This document shows positions 28,621-37,600 of a stretch of DNA of 53,606 nucleotides, piece after piece. The position numbers and the translations under genes are program-made. The DNA is from Thiobacillus sp. (GTDB lineage: Bacteria; Pseudomonadota; Gammaproteobacteria; Burkholderiales; Thiobacillaceae): NCBI GenBank assembly GCA_021166845.1, contig JAJPEP010000092.1, positions 1 through 53,606 of the forward strand, given 5' to 3'. The notes under the pieces are model-generated. The model had not been told where the DNA came from. It was given only the letters and a program-made list of their open reading frames with translations, and searched no databases. Positions within the stretch are counted from its first letter, which is position 1; every line of letters starts with the position of its first letter.

Positions 28621-29844
28621 TCAGGCGCCGAACTTGTTCAGCCGGCCGGCATGGGCCAGTGCCAGCCCCATGAGATGCAGGCCGGGGCGCAGCCCGAGGC
28701 CGCCGCCGCGGCAGGCATATTCGTCGAAATGGCCGATGCCGTCGGCCCGCGCGCTGGCGGCGCGGATCAGCACCGGAACCGGATGCCAGCTGTGGGCGGC
28801 CATCACAGCCGGGGTCGAATGATCCGCGGTCACCACCAGCACATCGGGCTGCAGATCGAGCAGGCCGGGCAGCAGCCGGTCCACCGCTTCGATGACGGCC
28901 ACCTTGCCCTGCATATTCCCATCCTCGCCGTGCTTGTCGGTCCCCTTTACATGCAGGAAGTAAAAATCGTGGCCGTCTCCGAAGCGCTCTGCGAGCAGGC
29001 CGAAGGCGGCGTCGAGGCCTTCCGGGGGCGCCGCCACGTCCAGGCCGAGCAGCCGGCTGAGGCCGCGATACATGGGGTATTGCGCGATACACAGCCCCTT
29101 GAGGCCGAAGCGCGCCTGCAAGGTCGGCAGCGGTGCATGGCGGTGGAATCCGCGCAGCAGGACGGCGTTGGCGCTTTTTTCGCCGGCAAGCGCATCGCGC
29201 GCCTGTCCGATGAAGGCATGCGCCAGTTCCGCCGTCGGCCGTGCCGCGGCGGATAGGGCCACCGGTTCGCGAGGGGGGACGCCGGTGGCTTGTGGATCCG
29301 TATCCTGGATATCTCCCGCCAGATTGGCGCCTCTTAGCACCAGCACGGCGCGATGCTCGGCGACGGTCTCCAGAAACCACTCGCCGTCGAAATCCAGCCG
29401 GACGGCATTCCGCAGCCTGTCGCACAGGCGGCGATTGGTTTCGCTGGAAATGCGGCCGGCGCGACGGTCGGTGACACGGCCCTCGCCATCGACGGTGGCG
29501 AAGTTGATGCGCGCCGCCACATCGCCCTCGCGCAGATCGAAGCCGATGCCGAGCGCGGACAGCACGCCCCGGCCCAGACGGAAGCGCAGCGGATCGTAGC
29601 CGAACAGCGCCAAATGGCCGGGGCCGCTGCCAGGCGTGATGCCGGGACCGACCAGTTCCAGCAAGCCGCATGCCGAGTCGCGCATGACCCGGTCGAGATT
29701 CGGCGTGCGAGCCATTTCCAGGGCGGTCTTCCCGTTGGCGCCGTCGCGCAGGCCGCCGGCGCCATCCAGCACCAGATAGACGATGCGGCCGCCGGCGCGG
29801 GCAAGCTCTTCCCAGACCGACGAGATATCGCTTGGGGCGCTCAT
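28621..29844 (-). CDS. apgM: Cofactor-independent phosphoglycerate mutase, archaeal type
   Basis: The 407-aa protein belongs to the alkaline phosphatase superfamily and interconverts 3- and 2-phosphoglycerate without 2,3-bisphosphoglycerate. Visible motifs are YLVLDGAGGLRD (metal Asp), the nucleophile region PGITPGSGPGHLALFGYDP, LHVKGTDKHGEDGN and LVVTADHSTPAVMAAHSWHPVPVLI. The length fits aPGAM rather than the ~510-aa bacterial GpmI. It starts at the ATG at 29844, 39 bp after the mannose-1-phosphate guanylyltransferase stop, and ends convergently with the phosphodiesterase gene. The archaeal-type form is scattered in bacteria. Confidence 0.9.
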   Translation of the reverse strand: MSAPSDISSVWEELARAGGRIVYLVLDGAGGLRDGANGKTALEMARTPNLDRVMRDSACGLLELVGPGITPGSGPGHLALFGYDPLRFRLGRGVLSALGIGFDLREGDVAARINFATVDGEGRVTDRRAGRISSETNRRLCDRLRNAVRLDFDGEWFLETVAEHRAVLVLRGANLAGDIQDTDPQATGVPPREPVALSAAARPTAELAHAFIGQARDALAGEKSANAVLLRGFHRHAPLPTLQARFGLKGLCIAQYPMYRGLSRLLGLDVAAPPEGLDAAFGLLAERFGDGHDFYFLHVKGTDKHGEDGNMQGKVAVIEAVDRLLPGLLDLQPDVLVVTADHSTPAVMAAHSWHPVPVLIRAASARADGIGHFDEYACRGGGLGLRPGLHLMGLALAHAGRLNKFGA

Positions 29845-29883
29845 GATGGTCTCAGCGGTTCATCGCGCCGATGGGCAATCCGC

Positions 29884-30876
29884 TTACATTGCCGCCCGGG
29901 TAACGCGCTCGCGTTCGTTTGCCCTGGTTGCCGTGTCCGCCAGATCGAGGAAAATCGCATCGTCAAAAGAGTCGTTGGCGCTGAAGCGGTTGCCGGAAAT
30001 CAGGTTCAGCCGTTCGCTTACCCGGTACGGCGTGCCGAGATCCGACCAGCCGCATTGCGGCACCGGAACCACCCGCAAATCCGCGACCTGGAGCTGCAGG
30101 ATGTGATGCGAGAAATCGACGTCCGGAATCTGCTGATACAGATGGCCCAGTGTCCAGGGCGGATTGGCAGGGTCGGCTATCCTCGCCGTGGTGTTGTCGA
30201 TGCTGTGGGCGTGGTTCGGAAAGCGCATCTTGAACAGATCCAGCAGGAGGTCGCCCGCCGCGGCGAAAATGCCGCTGTTCCACAGGGCGTCTTCTTGAAT
30301 CAGCTTGCCCGCCACGGCGCGGGACGGCTTCTCGACAAAATGCCGTACCCCTTGCGCATCCTGTCGGGTCGCCTTCTGCGGGATGATGTAGCCCAGTTCC
30401 GGGTCTGCTTCATCAGGCTCGATCCCCAGCAGGAAGATTTCCCTGGCCCGGGCCGGCATTCCGGCAAGCATGGAAGACATGGCCTGAATCAGGGTTTCCT
30501 CGTCCAGCACGTGATGGTCGGCGGGGAGGAAGATCAACCGGGCCTGGGGATCACGCTTGAGAATGTACGCGAGCGCAAGCAGCACGCCGTTGCCCGTGCC
30601 GCGGTTGCGCGGCTGGACGATCAGGTTGTCCGGGCGGATGTCATGGGGGTTTTCACGCCACCAGCGCTCATGCCCTTTTGCAACGACCGCGCAGACACGA
30701 TCGTCGGGAACGACGGCCCTTGCCCGCGTCAGCGCAAGTCCGAACAGCGAGGGTCCGCCGTGAAGCGAGCAGAATTGCTTGGGCACATGCCTGCCCTCTT
30801 CATCCATCGTTAGCGCCGCAAGGCGTTTGCCTTCACCGGCCGCCAGCACCACCGCCCAGGTATGGTTGTCCTGCAT
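29884..30876 (-). CDS. Mannose-1-phosphate guanylyltransferase
   Basis: The 330-aa product starts at the ATG at 30876 (ATGGAGAAAATTT upstream). The nucleotidyltransferase signature WAVVLAAGEGKRLAALT, followed by PKQFCSL, places it in the GDP-mannose pyrophosphorylase group; IFLPADHHV carries the metal-binding Asp, and HFVEKPS and LWNSGIFAA are also typical. It makes GDP-mannose from mannose-1-phosphate and GTP for glycans. The C-terminal isomerase domain of longer ManC/AlgA proteins is absent. It lies 121 bp downstream of the diguanylate cyclase and 39 bp before apgM. Confidence 0.85.
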   Translation of the reverse strand: MQDNHTWAVVLAAGEGKRLAALTMDEEGRHVPKQFCSLHGGPSLFGLALTRARAVVPDDRVCAVVAKGHERWWRENPHDIRPDNLIVQPRNRGTGNGVLLALAYILKRDPQARLIFLPADHHVLDEETLIQAMSSMLAGMPARAREIFLLGIEPDEADPELGYIIPQKATRQDAQGVRHFVEKPSRAVAGKLIQEDALWNSGIFAAAGDLLLDLFKMRFPNHAHSIDNTTARIADPANPPWTLGHLYQQIPDVDFSHHILQLQVADLRVVPVPQCGWSDLGTPYRVSERLNLISGNRFSANDSFDDAIFLDLADTATRANERERVTRAAM

Positions 30877-30997
30877 AAATTTTCTCCATTTCGTTATCTC
30901 GTAAATATCTGGCTGCCCTCTTGCCGGGAACCCGAGGGAGGGACTCCCCCGCCCCGAATGGCGTGCCGCCTTGACCCGGCCCGCGGCGAACCGGGCC

Positions 30998-31957
30998 TCA
31001 GTCGAGTGCGACTTCCTGGATGTGGGGCCCATCGCAGCCGTTGCGCTTGGCCTGGTAGCACGCTGCATCCGCCGCGGCCAGAATGGCATTGAGGCTGTGG
31101 TTGCGCGTTTTGAAGAGGGCAAGGCCGATGCTGACCCCGAGGCGGAAGGTTTCGCCGTTCCAGTGCAGGGCATAGGATTCCACCGCTCGATGCAATTGCT
31201 CGGCACGCTGGCGCGCGCGCTCCACCGGGCAGCGCTCCAGCAGCAGGCCGAATTCATCCCCGCCCAGCCGCGCCAGGGTGTCGCGGCCGCGCACCACGTC
31301 CTTGAGGCGCGCCGCGATCTGGCGGATGGCGAGGTCGCCCGCTGCGTGCCCGGCCGTGTCGTTGACGGATTTGAAGTTGTCCAGATCCAGGTACAGGAAG
31401 GCTTGGGTCTCGTCGCCGTCGGCCTCCTGCAGCAGGCGCCACAGGCGCTTGACCAGTTCGGCGCGCCGCAGCAGGCGCGAGTGCTCGTCGTGCATCGACT
31501 GCGCCACCAGCTTGTCGATGTATTGCTGCAGGCCGCTGGCATTGCGCAGCACGATCATGTAGCTGTCCGTCGCCCCGGAACCGTTTCGGGTCAGCGCGAC
31601 GCTGCATTGCACGGGAATGGCGCCGCCCCCGTTGCGTACAAGCAGATGGAACGTCCCGGAAAACGAGGTGTGCCGATCGGGGAAGTCGTCTATTTGAATG
31701 GATCGCCGGGTCTCCCCGTCCTGCAGGGTGAGCACCTTGTCGAGCAGATGGCCGCGTGCTTTTCCCAGTGACAGGCCGAGCAGCCGCTCCGCTGCCGGAT
31801 TGAGGTAGGAAATCCGGGCTTCGCCATCGGCCAGAATGAGCGCGTCGGGAAAATACTCAAAAGCGTCCGGAAGATGCGTGTCCAGCGCGCGCTCGTCCGA
31901 TGTCGGCCTCGAAGCGCCAGGCATGGAGTGATCCCTGTATTGAATTAGACGATTCAT
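30998..31957 (-). CDS. PAS-GGDEF diguanylate cyclase
   Basis: The 319-aa cytosolic protein has an N-terminal PAS domain (about residues 33-145: YFPDALILADGEARISYLNPAAERLLG) and a C-terminal GGDEF domain. The active-site loop LARLGGDEFGLLL is canonical, with the upstream LYLDLDNFKSVNDTAGHAAGD motif, so synthesis of c-di-GMP from GTP is expected. No RxxD inhibitory site is evident five residues before GGDEF. It starts at the ATG at 31957. Together with the sigma factor upstream and the GDP-mannose gene downstream it suggests c-di-GMP control of a polysaccharide or biofilm state. Confidence 0.92.
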   Translation of the reverse strand: MNRLIQYRDHSMPGASRPTSDERALDTHLPDAFEYFPDALILADGEARISYLNPAAERLLGLSLGKARGHLLDKVLTLQDGETRRSIQIDDFPDRHTSFSGTFHLLVRNGGGAIPVQCSVALTRNGSGATDSYMIVLRNASGLQQYIDKLVAQSMHDEHSRLLRRAELVKRLWRLLQEADGDETQAFLYLDLDNFKSVNDTAGHAAGDLAIRQIAARLKDVVRGRDTLARLGGDEFGLLLERCPVERARQRAEQLHRAVESYALHWNGETFRLGVSIGLALFKTRNHSLNAILAAADAACYQAKRNGCDGPHIQEVALD

Positions 31958-31999
31958 GGCATCCTTTCCGTTGCCCCGCTGCCTGACGGCTGGTCGCCA

Positions 32000-32353
32000 T
32001 CAGGAGGCCACAACGCCGCTGAACAGACCAACGGGTTGCGACAGGGCTCTCAAGGGGACTCTGGAGCCCCAGTTTTTCATGCTGTCCACCAGGATCAGGC
32101 GAATGTCCTTGTGATGACTCGCATGTTTCAGCACAGCCTGACCGAGACATCCCGCCTGCCGGTACAGGCAGCCATTCAGCCCGGCCTGCTTCAACCGGGC
32201 CAGGAAATCCGCCAGCACCGGCGACGGCGCATCTTCATCGTCCACCAGCAGGACGTTGACCTTGAATTTCATCTTCATGCAGTATTCGAAGACGGCATTC
32301 AGCACCGACCGTTTGACCAGATGGCCATGCAGGGCAATCAGTATGCGGCTCAT
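32000..32353 (-). CDS. Small conserved hypothetical protein (USP-like pattern)
   Basis: The 117-aa product lies 37 bp after the sigma-factor stop. It begins MSRILIALHGHLVKRSVLNAVFEYC, followed by KVNVLLVDDEDAPSP and DIRLILVDSMKNWG. Alternating strands and helices resemble universal stress protein or Rossmann-like domains, but the ATP-binding G-2X-G-9X-G(S/T) motif is missing. The function is unknown. Its position between rpoS and a diguanylate cyclase gene suggests co-expression. Confidence 0.65.
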   Translation of the reverse strand: MSRILIALHGHLVKRSVLNAVFEYCMKMKFKVNVLLVDDEDAPSPVLADFLARLKQAGLNGCLYRQAGCLGQAVLKHASHHKDIRLILVDSMKNWGSRVPLRALSQPVGLFSGVVAS

Positions 32354-32390
32354 GATCCGGCGGCCGCCCGGACTTCGTTCGCGCGGAGCG

Positions 32391-33344
32391 TCATGACAGC
32401 CAGTTCTCTTTGAATACGCCCTTTTCCCTGAGGCCGACGGCCAGTTCTTTCTGTGCCTCCACCTGGATCTGCCGGACCCGCTCGCGCGTGACCTTGAGGT
32501 CCCTGGCCAGTTCTTCCAGGGTGGCCACGTCCTGATTGTTCAGCCCGAAGCGCCGCTCGATCACCCAGCGGTGCTTGTCCGAAAGTTTGGCCAGCCATTC
32601 CGTCACGAACCCTTCAAGCTGGTCTTGATACAGGTGCTCGTCGGGGGGCACGCAACGCTCGTCGGCGATGGCTTCGCCCAGTGACAGGTCGGGATCGATA
32701 TCGAGGGGGGCATCGAGAGGGACAGGCGGCCGGTTCAGTTGCATGACCCTGCGCACCGCCTCGATGGATTTACCCGTGAGGCGGGCGATTGCCTCCGCCC
32801 CCGGGTCCGACACGCCCATCTTGTCCAGCTTGCTGCGGGCACGCAGGCAGACATTGAGTTCCTTGACCACATGCACCGGCAGGCGGATGGTGCGCGACTG
32901 GTTCATCAGGGCGCGCTCGACGGATTGCCGGATCCACCAGGTGGCATAAGTCGACAGGCGAAAGCCGCGATCGGGATCGAATTTCTCCAGGGCGTGCATC
33001 AGTCCCAGATTGCCTTCCTCGACCAGGTCCAGCAGCGGCAGGCCGCGTCCCAGATAGCGCTTGGCGACATATACGACCAGCCTGAGGTTGTGGGTGATCA
33101 GCACCTCGCGTGCCTCTTCATCGCCATCGCGCATACGCCGGGCGTATGCCTGCTCCTCGTCGGCCTTCAATATCCGCAGGCGGCTGATGTCTTCGAAATA
33201 GCGCTGGGTGATGTCCAGGGCATACTCGTCCTCGCCATGAATCCCGGATGCAGTCTCCCCGCCGGTTTGCGGCGCATCGATATCGGCAGCGCTTTCCGGT
33301 GCGCGGTAATGCGTCTCTGGATCATGAAAATTATCGTGCCACAT
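32391..33344 (-). CDS. RpoS-like sigma-70 family factor
   Basis: The 317-aa product starts at the ATG at 33344 behind GGAGGCGAGC. Region 1.2 is YALDITQRYFEDISRLRIL; region 2 contains NLRLVVYVAKRYLGRGLPLL, DLVEEGNLGLMHALEKFDP and RLSTYATWWIRQSVERALMN; region 3 starts RTIRLPVHVVKELNV; region 4.2 is LEELARDLKVTRERVRQIQ. The order and the HVVKELNV segment are those of RpoS, the general stress sigma factor. It differs from typical RpoS in several places (YVAKRYLGRGLP), so it may be a second, specialised paralog. It heads a cluster with a diguanylate cyclase, GDP-mannose synthesis and apgM. Confidence 0.88.
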   Translation of the reverse strand: MWHDNFHDPETHYRAPESAADIDAPQTGGETASGIHGEDEYALDITQRYFEDISRLRILKADEEQAYARRMRDGDEEAREVLITHNLRLVVYVAKRYLGRGLPLLDLVEEGNLGLMHALEKFDPDRGFRLSTYATWWIRQSVERALMNQSRTIRLPVHVVKELNVCLRARSKLDKMGVSDPGAEAIARLTGKSIEAVRRVMQLNRPPVPLDAPLDIDPDLSLGEAIADERCVPPDEHLYQDQLEGFVTEWLAKLSDKHRWVIERRFGLNNQDVATLEELARDLKVTRERVRQIQVEAQKELAVGLREKGVFKENWLS

Positions 33345-33573
33345 GCTCGCCTCCAATCTGGAATAGTTGTACAGGATGGCGGGGGCCGGTCGATGACAAA
33401 GCACATACCCCGCTTGAAAGATGGCGGATTTCCAGCACGAAATCCGGTGGGCGCCGCGCCAGGTACGCCCGTGACACGTCAAGGAAATGTTTTACCGTTG
33501 CTGCGTATGCAGGCTGTTCGTGGCGGAAACCGGTGCCGTTCGACAAGGCAATTGGTTCGACATGTTTGGCCAT
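33331..33573 (-). CDS. Possible small protein overlapping the rpoS-like start
   Basis: An 80-aa frame starts at the ATG at 33573 with a good Shine-Dalgarno (AGAGGAAAGATC) and ends at 33331, 14 bp inside the rpoS-like gene. The sequence (MAKHVEPIALSNGTGFRHEQ...) has no known domain. Its strong ribosome site and end overlapping the sigma-factor start suggest a leader cistron that could couple translation of the sigma factor. A chance ORF in a long 5' UTR is the alternative. Confidence 0.4.
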   Translation of the reverse strand: MAKHVEPIALSNGTGFRHEQPAYAATVKHFLDVSRAYLARRPPDFVLEIRHLSSGVCALSSTGPRHPVQLFQIGGEHVAR

Positions 33574-34077
33574 GATCTTTCCTCTTTACCTTTTTACCTT
33601 TTGATTTGGCGAACCCGATAGCGAGGCCGGTCCGAATGTACCAGCGGCCATGGGTCAATCGACAGGCAAAGAGTACCGGTTATGGCGCCGCGGCATCATC
33701 CGTGCGGACACTCAGTGAAACCACGTAGCAGTACCGTAACAAGGAGGAAACAGGGATGTGATGGCAAAAAACGGCTTCGGCCCGGGGCGGGTTCCCTTGC
33801 TCAGGGCCATGGACCTGATAGGAGCGGCGCCCGCGCCCCGATTTTCGCGCTTTCACGGCTTCGGCCCGAAGGCGGGCCTCACACAAAACACAGCAAGCCT
33901 CTTGAACCAGATTGTTCATTAGACGATTTATGGTGCGTAGGGTGCACTCCGTGCACCGATTGACACCCGAAGGTGCACGGAGTGCACCCTACGCAAAGCA
34001 TCTCGCCCGAATGAACAATCTGGGTTGAATCTTGCGAGGGACCTATGGGAGGGCCGCCGTCGCCGCGATTTTCGGGC
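33574..34077. other. Intergenic stretch with MITE copy C
   Basis: These 504 bp lie between the FixJ-type regulator and the sigma-factor leader, both read leftward. They hold MITE copy C at 33907-34024. Short repeats of ACGGCTTCGGCCC occur at about 33771-33784 and 33856-33868. No protein gene with support was seen. The promoter of the sigma-factor operon should lie at about 33580-33700. Confidence 0.6.
33907..34024. repeat. MITE-like palindromic element, copy C (best preserved)
   Basis: This 118-bp element has perfect 14-bp outer repeats (CCAGATTGTTCATT and its complement) and an inner palindrome with arms GTAGGGTGCACTCCGTGCACC. TTGAA flanks it on both sides (33902-33906 and 34025-34029), giving an apparent 5-bp target duplication. 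It can be used as the reference for the family. Confidence 0.9.
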
Positions 34078-34680
34078 TCAGGGTTTGCAGCAAGCGGCCA
34101 TGTTGACCAGATCCGCCAGGTTGACGGCGCCCATCTTGTGCATGACATGGGTACGGTGGACTTCCACCGTGCGCGGGCTGATGCCCAATTCCCGGGCGAC
34201 CTCCTTGCTGGTGAGGCCGGACGCAATGAGTGCCATGCATTCGCGTTCGCGTGAACTCAAGCGCGCATAGCGCTGCTGGATGGCCTGGGTGCGGCCCTGT
34301 GTCTGGCGCCATTCCAGGTCCAGCGCCAGGGCCCGCTGCACCCGTTCGAGCAGTGCGGCGCCCTGAATGGGCTTTTCCAGGAAATCCACGGCGCCGGCCT
34401 GCACCGCCCGTACGGCCATGGGGATGTCGCCGTGGCCGGTGAGGAAGATGGTGGGAATGGTCAGGCCGCGCGCGTTCAGTGCCGCCTGGACTTCAAACCC
34501 GGTCATGCCCGGCATGGCCACGTCCAGCAACAGGCAGCCGGGACGGTCTGCCTCACAGGCCGCCAGGAAAGCGGGGCCGTCGGCGTGAGTCTCCGCCTGC
34601 AGGCCGGCCGTCTCCAGCAACTGGGCCAGGGCATCACGCATCGCGGCGTCGTCGTCGACTATGAATACGGTCTGGTTCAT
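34078..34680 (-). CDS. FixJ/NarL-type response regulator
   Basis: The 200-aa product starts at the ATG at 34680, overlapping the kinase stop as ATGA. The receiver domain (residues 1-~120) has the acidic pair VDDD, the phospho-acceptor Asp in LLLDVAMPGMTG, the Thr in FLTGHG and the Lys in LEKPI. The output domain is a LuxR-type helix-turn-helix (LSSRERECMALIASGLTSKEVARELGISPRTVEVHRTHVM). This is the FixJ/TodT arrangement. Its partner is the CheB-CheR-PAS kinase directly upstream. Targets are unknown; nearby stress operons are candidates. Confidence 0.93.
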   Translation of the reverse strand: MNQTVFIVDDDAAMRDALAQLLETAGLQAETHADGPAFLAACEADRPGCLLLDVAMPGMTGFEVQAALNARGLTIPTIFLTGHGDIPMAVRAVQAGAVDFLEKPIQGAALLERVQRALALDLEWRQTQGRTQAIQQRYARLSSRERECMALIASGLTSKEVARELGISPRTVEVHRTHVMHKMGAVNLADLVNMAACCKP

Positions 34681-37600
34681 GGGGCGAAGGGTAGAACGAA
34701 ATGGAAGATGCCGCCGGGTGTGTGGGGCTCGACCCACAGCCGGCCGCCGTGGGCCTCGATCAGGCTGCGGCTGATGCGCAGCCCCACGCCCAGTCCATAT
34801 TCCTTGTGGCTGGCCAGCGGCTCGAACACCTTGCCGGCCGCCGTCGCATCGATGCCGGGACCGCTGTCGATGACGCTGACCTGGGCCATGTCCTCGAACC
34901 ATCGTGTCGTCACGGTGATGCTGCCGTTGCCCATCCCGGCATCGCGGATGGCGTCGATGGCGTTGCGCAACAGATTGAGCAGCACCTGTTCGATGTGCAC
35001 GTCGACCGCCATGACCAGTGGCAGCGTTGCTGCAAGGTCGAGCACGATGTCGACTCCCCGGGCACGTGCCTTCGGCGCCATCAGGGTGCAGGTGCTGCGC
35101 ACCACGGCATTCAGGTCCATGGGCACCGGGTCGATCCGGCCCCGCCCCACGAACGCGCGCAAATGCCGGATGGCTTCGCCGGCGCGCAGGGACTGCTGGC
35201 TGATCCGCTCCAGATTGGCGGCCAGCTTGTCGTGATCCGCCGGCATGTGAAGCAGGATCTGTTTGCCCGTTTCGGCATAGGTCGCGATGGCGGCCAGCGG
35301 CTGGTTGAGTTCGTGGGCCAGCAGGGTCGCCAGCTCGTTGGCGGTCTGCAGGCGTTGCAGGCGGGAGGCTTCTTCCAGCGTTTCCCGCGCCCGGTTCTCG
35401 GCATGGCGCTGTTCGGTGATGTCGATGCCGGTGCCGATGATGTATTGAACCTGCCCCGCGTCGTCCCGCAGCACCGAATTGCACCAGCTGATCAGACGCA
35501 TGGAGCCGTCCCGGTGAAGCCAGTGGTTTTCGTGCTGGATATGGTCCTCGCCGGACCGCAGCCTGTCGTGGACGCGGCGCACCATGTCCTGTTCGTCGGC
35601 GGGGATCAGGTCCTGCCACTTGGAGCTGCCCTGGAATCCGGCAAAGTCATGGCCTGTCGTGGTGTTGCAGGCCGCGTTGTACCGGATCAGCCGGCCTTCG
35701 GTGTCGACCACCATGATCAGGGCGCCCACGGTATTCAGGATGGCGTCGATGAAATTGCGCTCGTGTTGCAGTTGCGCGCTGTTCTCGCTCACCCGCTGCC
35801 CGAGATGCGCCGTCAGTTCGCGCAATTCCAGCTCGGTCCGCTTGACCCGCGTAATGTCGGTCAGGCTCAGCACCACGCCGCTGATGCGGTTGTCCGCGGT
35901 CCGGTAGGGCGTGATGCGGCGCAGGAACCATTGCTCTTCGTCGCGCGACACTTCGCGCTCGCAGGGCGCCAGATCCCGCAGCACCCGGTCGATATCCCGC
36001 GACAATTCCGGATCCTCGAAACGGGCGGTGATGTGGTCGATGGGGCGGCCGACGTCGGTGGCGATCAGGTTGAACAGGCGGGTGGCGCTGGGCGTGAAGC
36101 GCTGGATGGTGCGGTCCACCCCGAGAAACAGGGTGGCGTTGTCGACGCTGGCCAGCAGATTGGTCATGTCGTTGTTGGAATTTTCCAGCTCGTCGACCTT
36201 GTCGCGCAGCTGGGAATTGACCATGTTCAGTTCCTCGTTGAGCGACTGCAGCTCCTCCTTCGAGGTTTCCAGTTCCTCGTTGGTGGACTGCAACTCCTCG
36301 TTCATCGACATGACTTCCTCGTTGGAAGCCTTGAGTTCCTCGTTGCTGCTCTCCAGTTCCTCGATGGTGCTTTGCAGCTCCTCGCGCGTGGTCTTCAGCT
36401 CGTATTCCAGCTGGCGCACCAGCTGTTCGTCGGTCCTGGCCCGCTCGTCGCCCGCGCCCGCGGCCTGGGGCGCTTCCGGCTCATCCTGGAAAATGACCAG
36501 CAACAGGGGCTCGTCCGCCAGCTTGCCTGGCAGCGGCTGAACTGAAAGACGCACCAGGACGGCCTGCCCTGCGCGCTTGATGCGAATGCCGCCGATGTCG
36601 ACCCGCGTCTCTTCGTTGATGGCCTTGACCGCCGCGGCGCGGATACGCGGCCGCAATGCGGCAAGAGCCAGGGTCAGCAGGTCGTGCGACGGCGGCCCGC
36701 CGGGCTGCTGCAGATACAGCTGCGTCGGCCCCGAGTAATGCAGCACTTCATAGCGCCGGTTGATCGCCACGGCAGCCGGCGCGTACTCCTCCAGCAGGAT
36801 CTTGCGGGTCAGCTCGGTCAGGTTTTTATGCGGAACCGGAACCGGCGACAACGCGAGATGCTGTTCGTCCGTCCGCTTGCCGGCCTGCACCGGAAACCCG
36901 GCGCGGGTCGGCTGCACCGCATTCGCACGCAGGAAGACGCGCCATTTCTTGGAGACCGACCGGAATAGCTCGGTCTGCCGGCCGATGCTCTCGGAGGGGC
37001 CGAGGATCAGGTAGCCGCCCTCGTTGAGGGCGAAATGGAACAACTGCAGCAGCTTCTGCTGCACCTCCGGCTCCAGGTAGATCAACAGATTGCGGCAGCT
37101 CACCAGATCCAGTTTGGAGAAAGGCGCATCGGCCAGGATGTTCTGCGGTGCGAACAGCACGGTTTCCCGCAGTTGCTTGCTCACCTGCCAGTGGTGGGCA
37201 TCGGCCCGAGTGAAAAACCGCTCCAGCTGCTGGCGCGGCAGGTCCGCCACCAGCGCTTCCGGATAGATGCCGCGGCGGGCCACTTCGAGTGCGGCCTCGT
37301 CCACATCGGTGGCGAAGATCTGGATCGGGCAGGCCTTGCCCGTCGCGGCGATGCGCTCGACGAGCAGCATGGCGATCGAATAGGCCTCCTCCCCGGTGGC
37401 GCAGCCGGGCGCCCACACCCGTACCGGGGTGTCCGTATCGCGCGCATCGAGCAGTTCGGGCAGCACCTGGGTCTCCAGGAGCTGGAACATTTCTGGATCG
37501 CGAAAAAAGCTGGTGACGCTGATCAGCAAATCCTTGCCCAACTGGGCGAGTTCGTCCGGCCGCTCGCGCAGCAGCGCCAGGTAGTCGCCAAGCCGGTCCA

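Noticed and set aside
29884-31542. A 552-codon frame for the mannose-1-phosphate guanylyltransferase
   Set aside because: The region upstream of 30876 is a shadow of the diguanylate cyclase; the ATG at 30876 has a ribosome site and starts the known fold.
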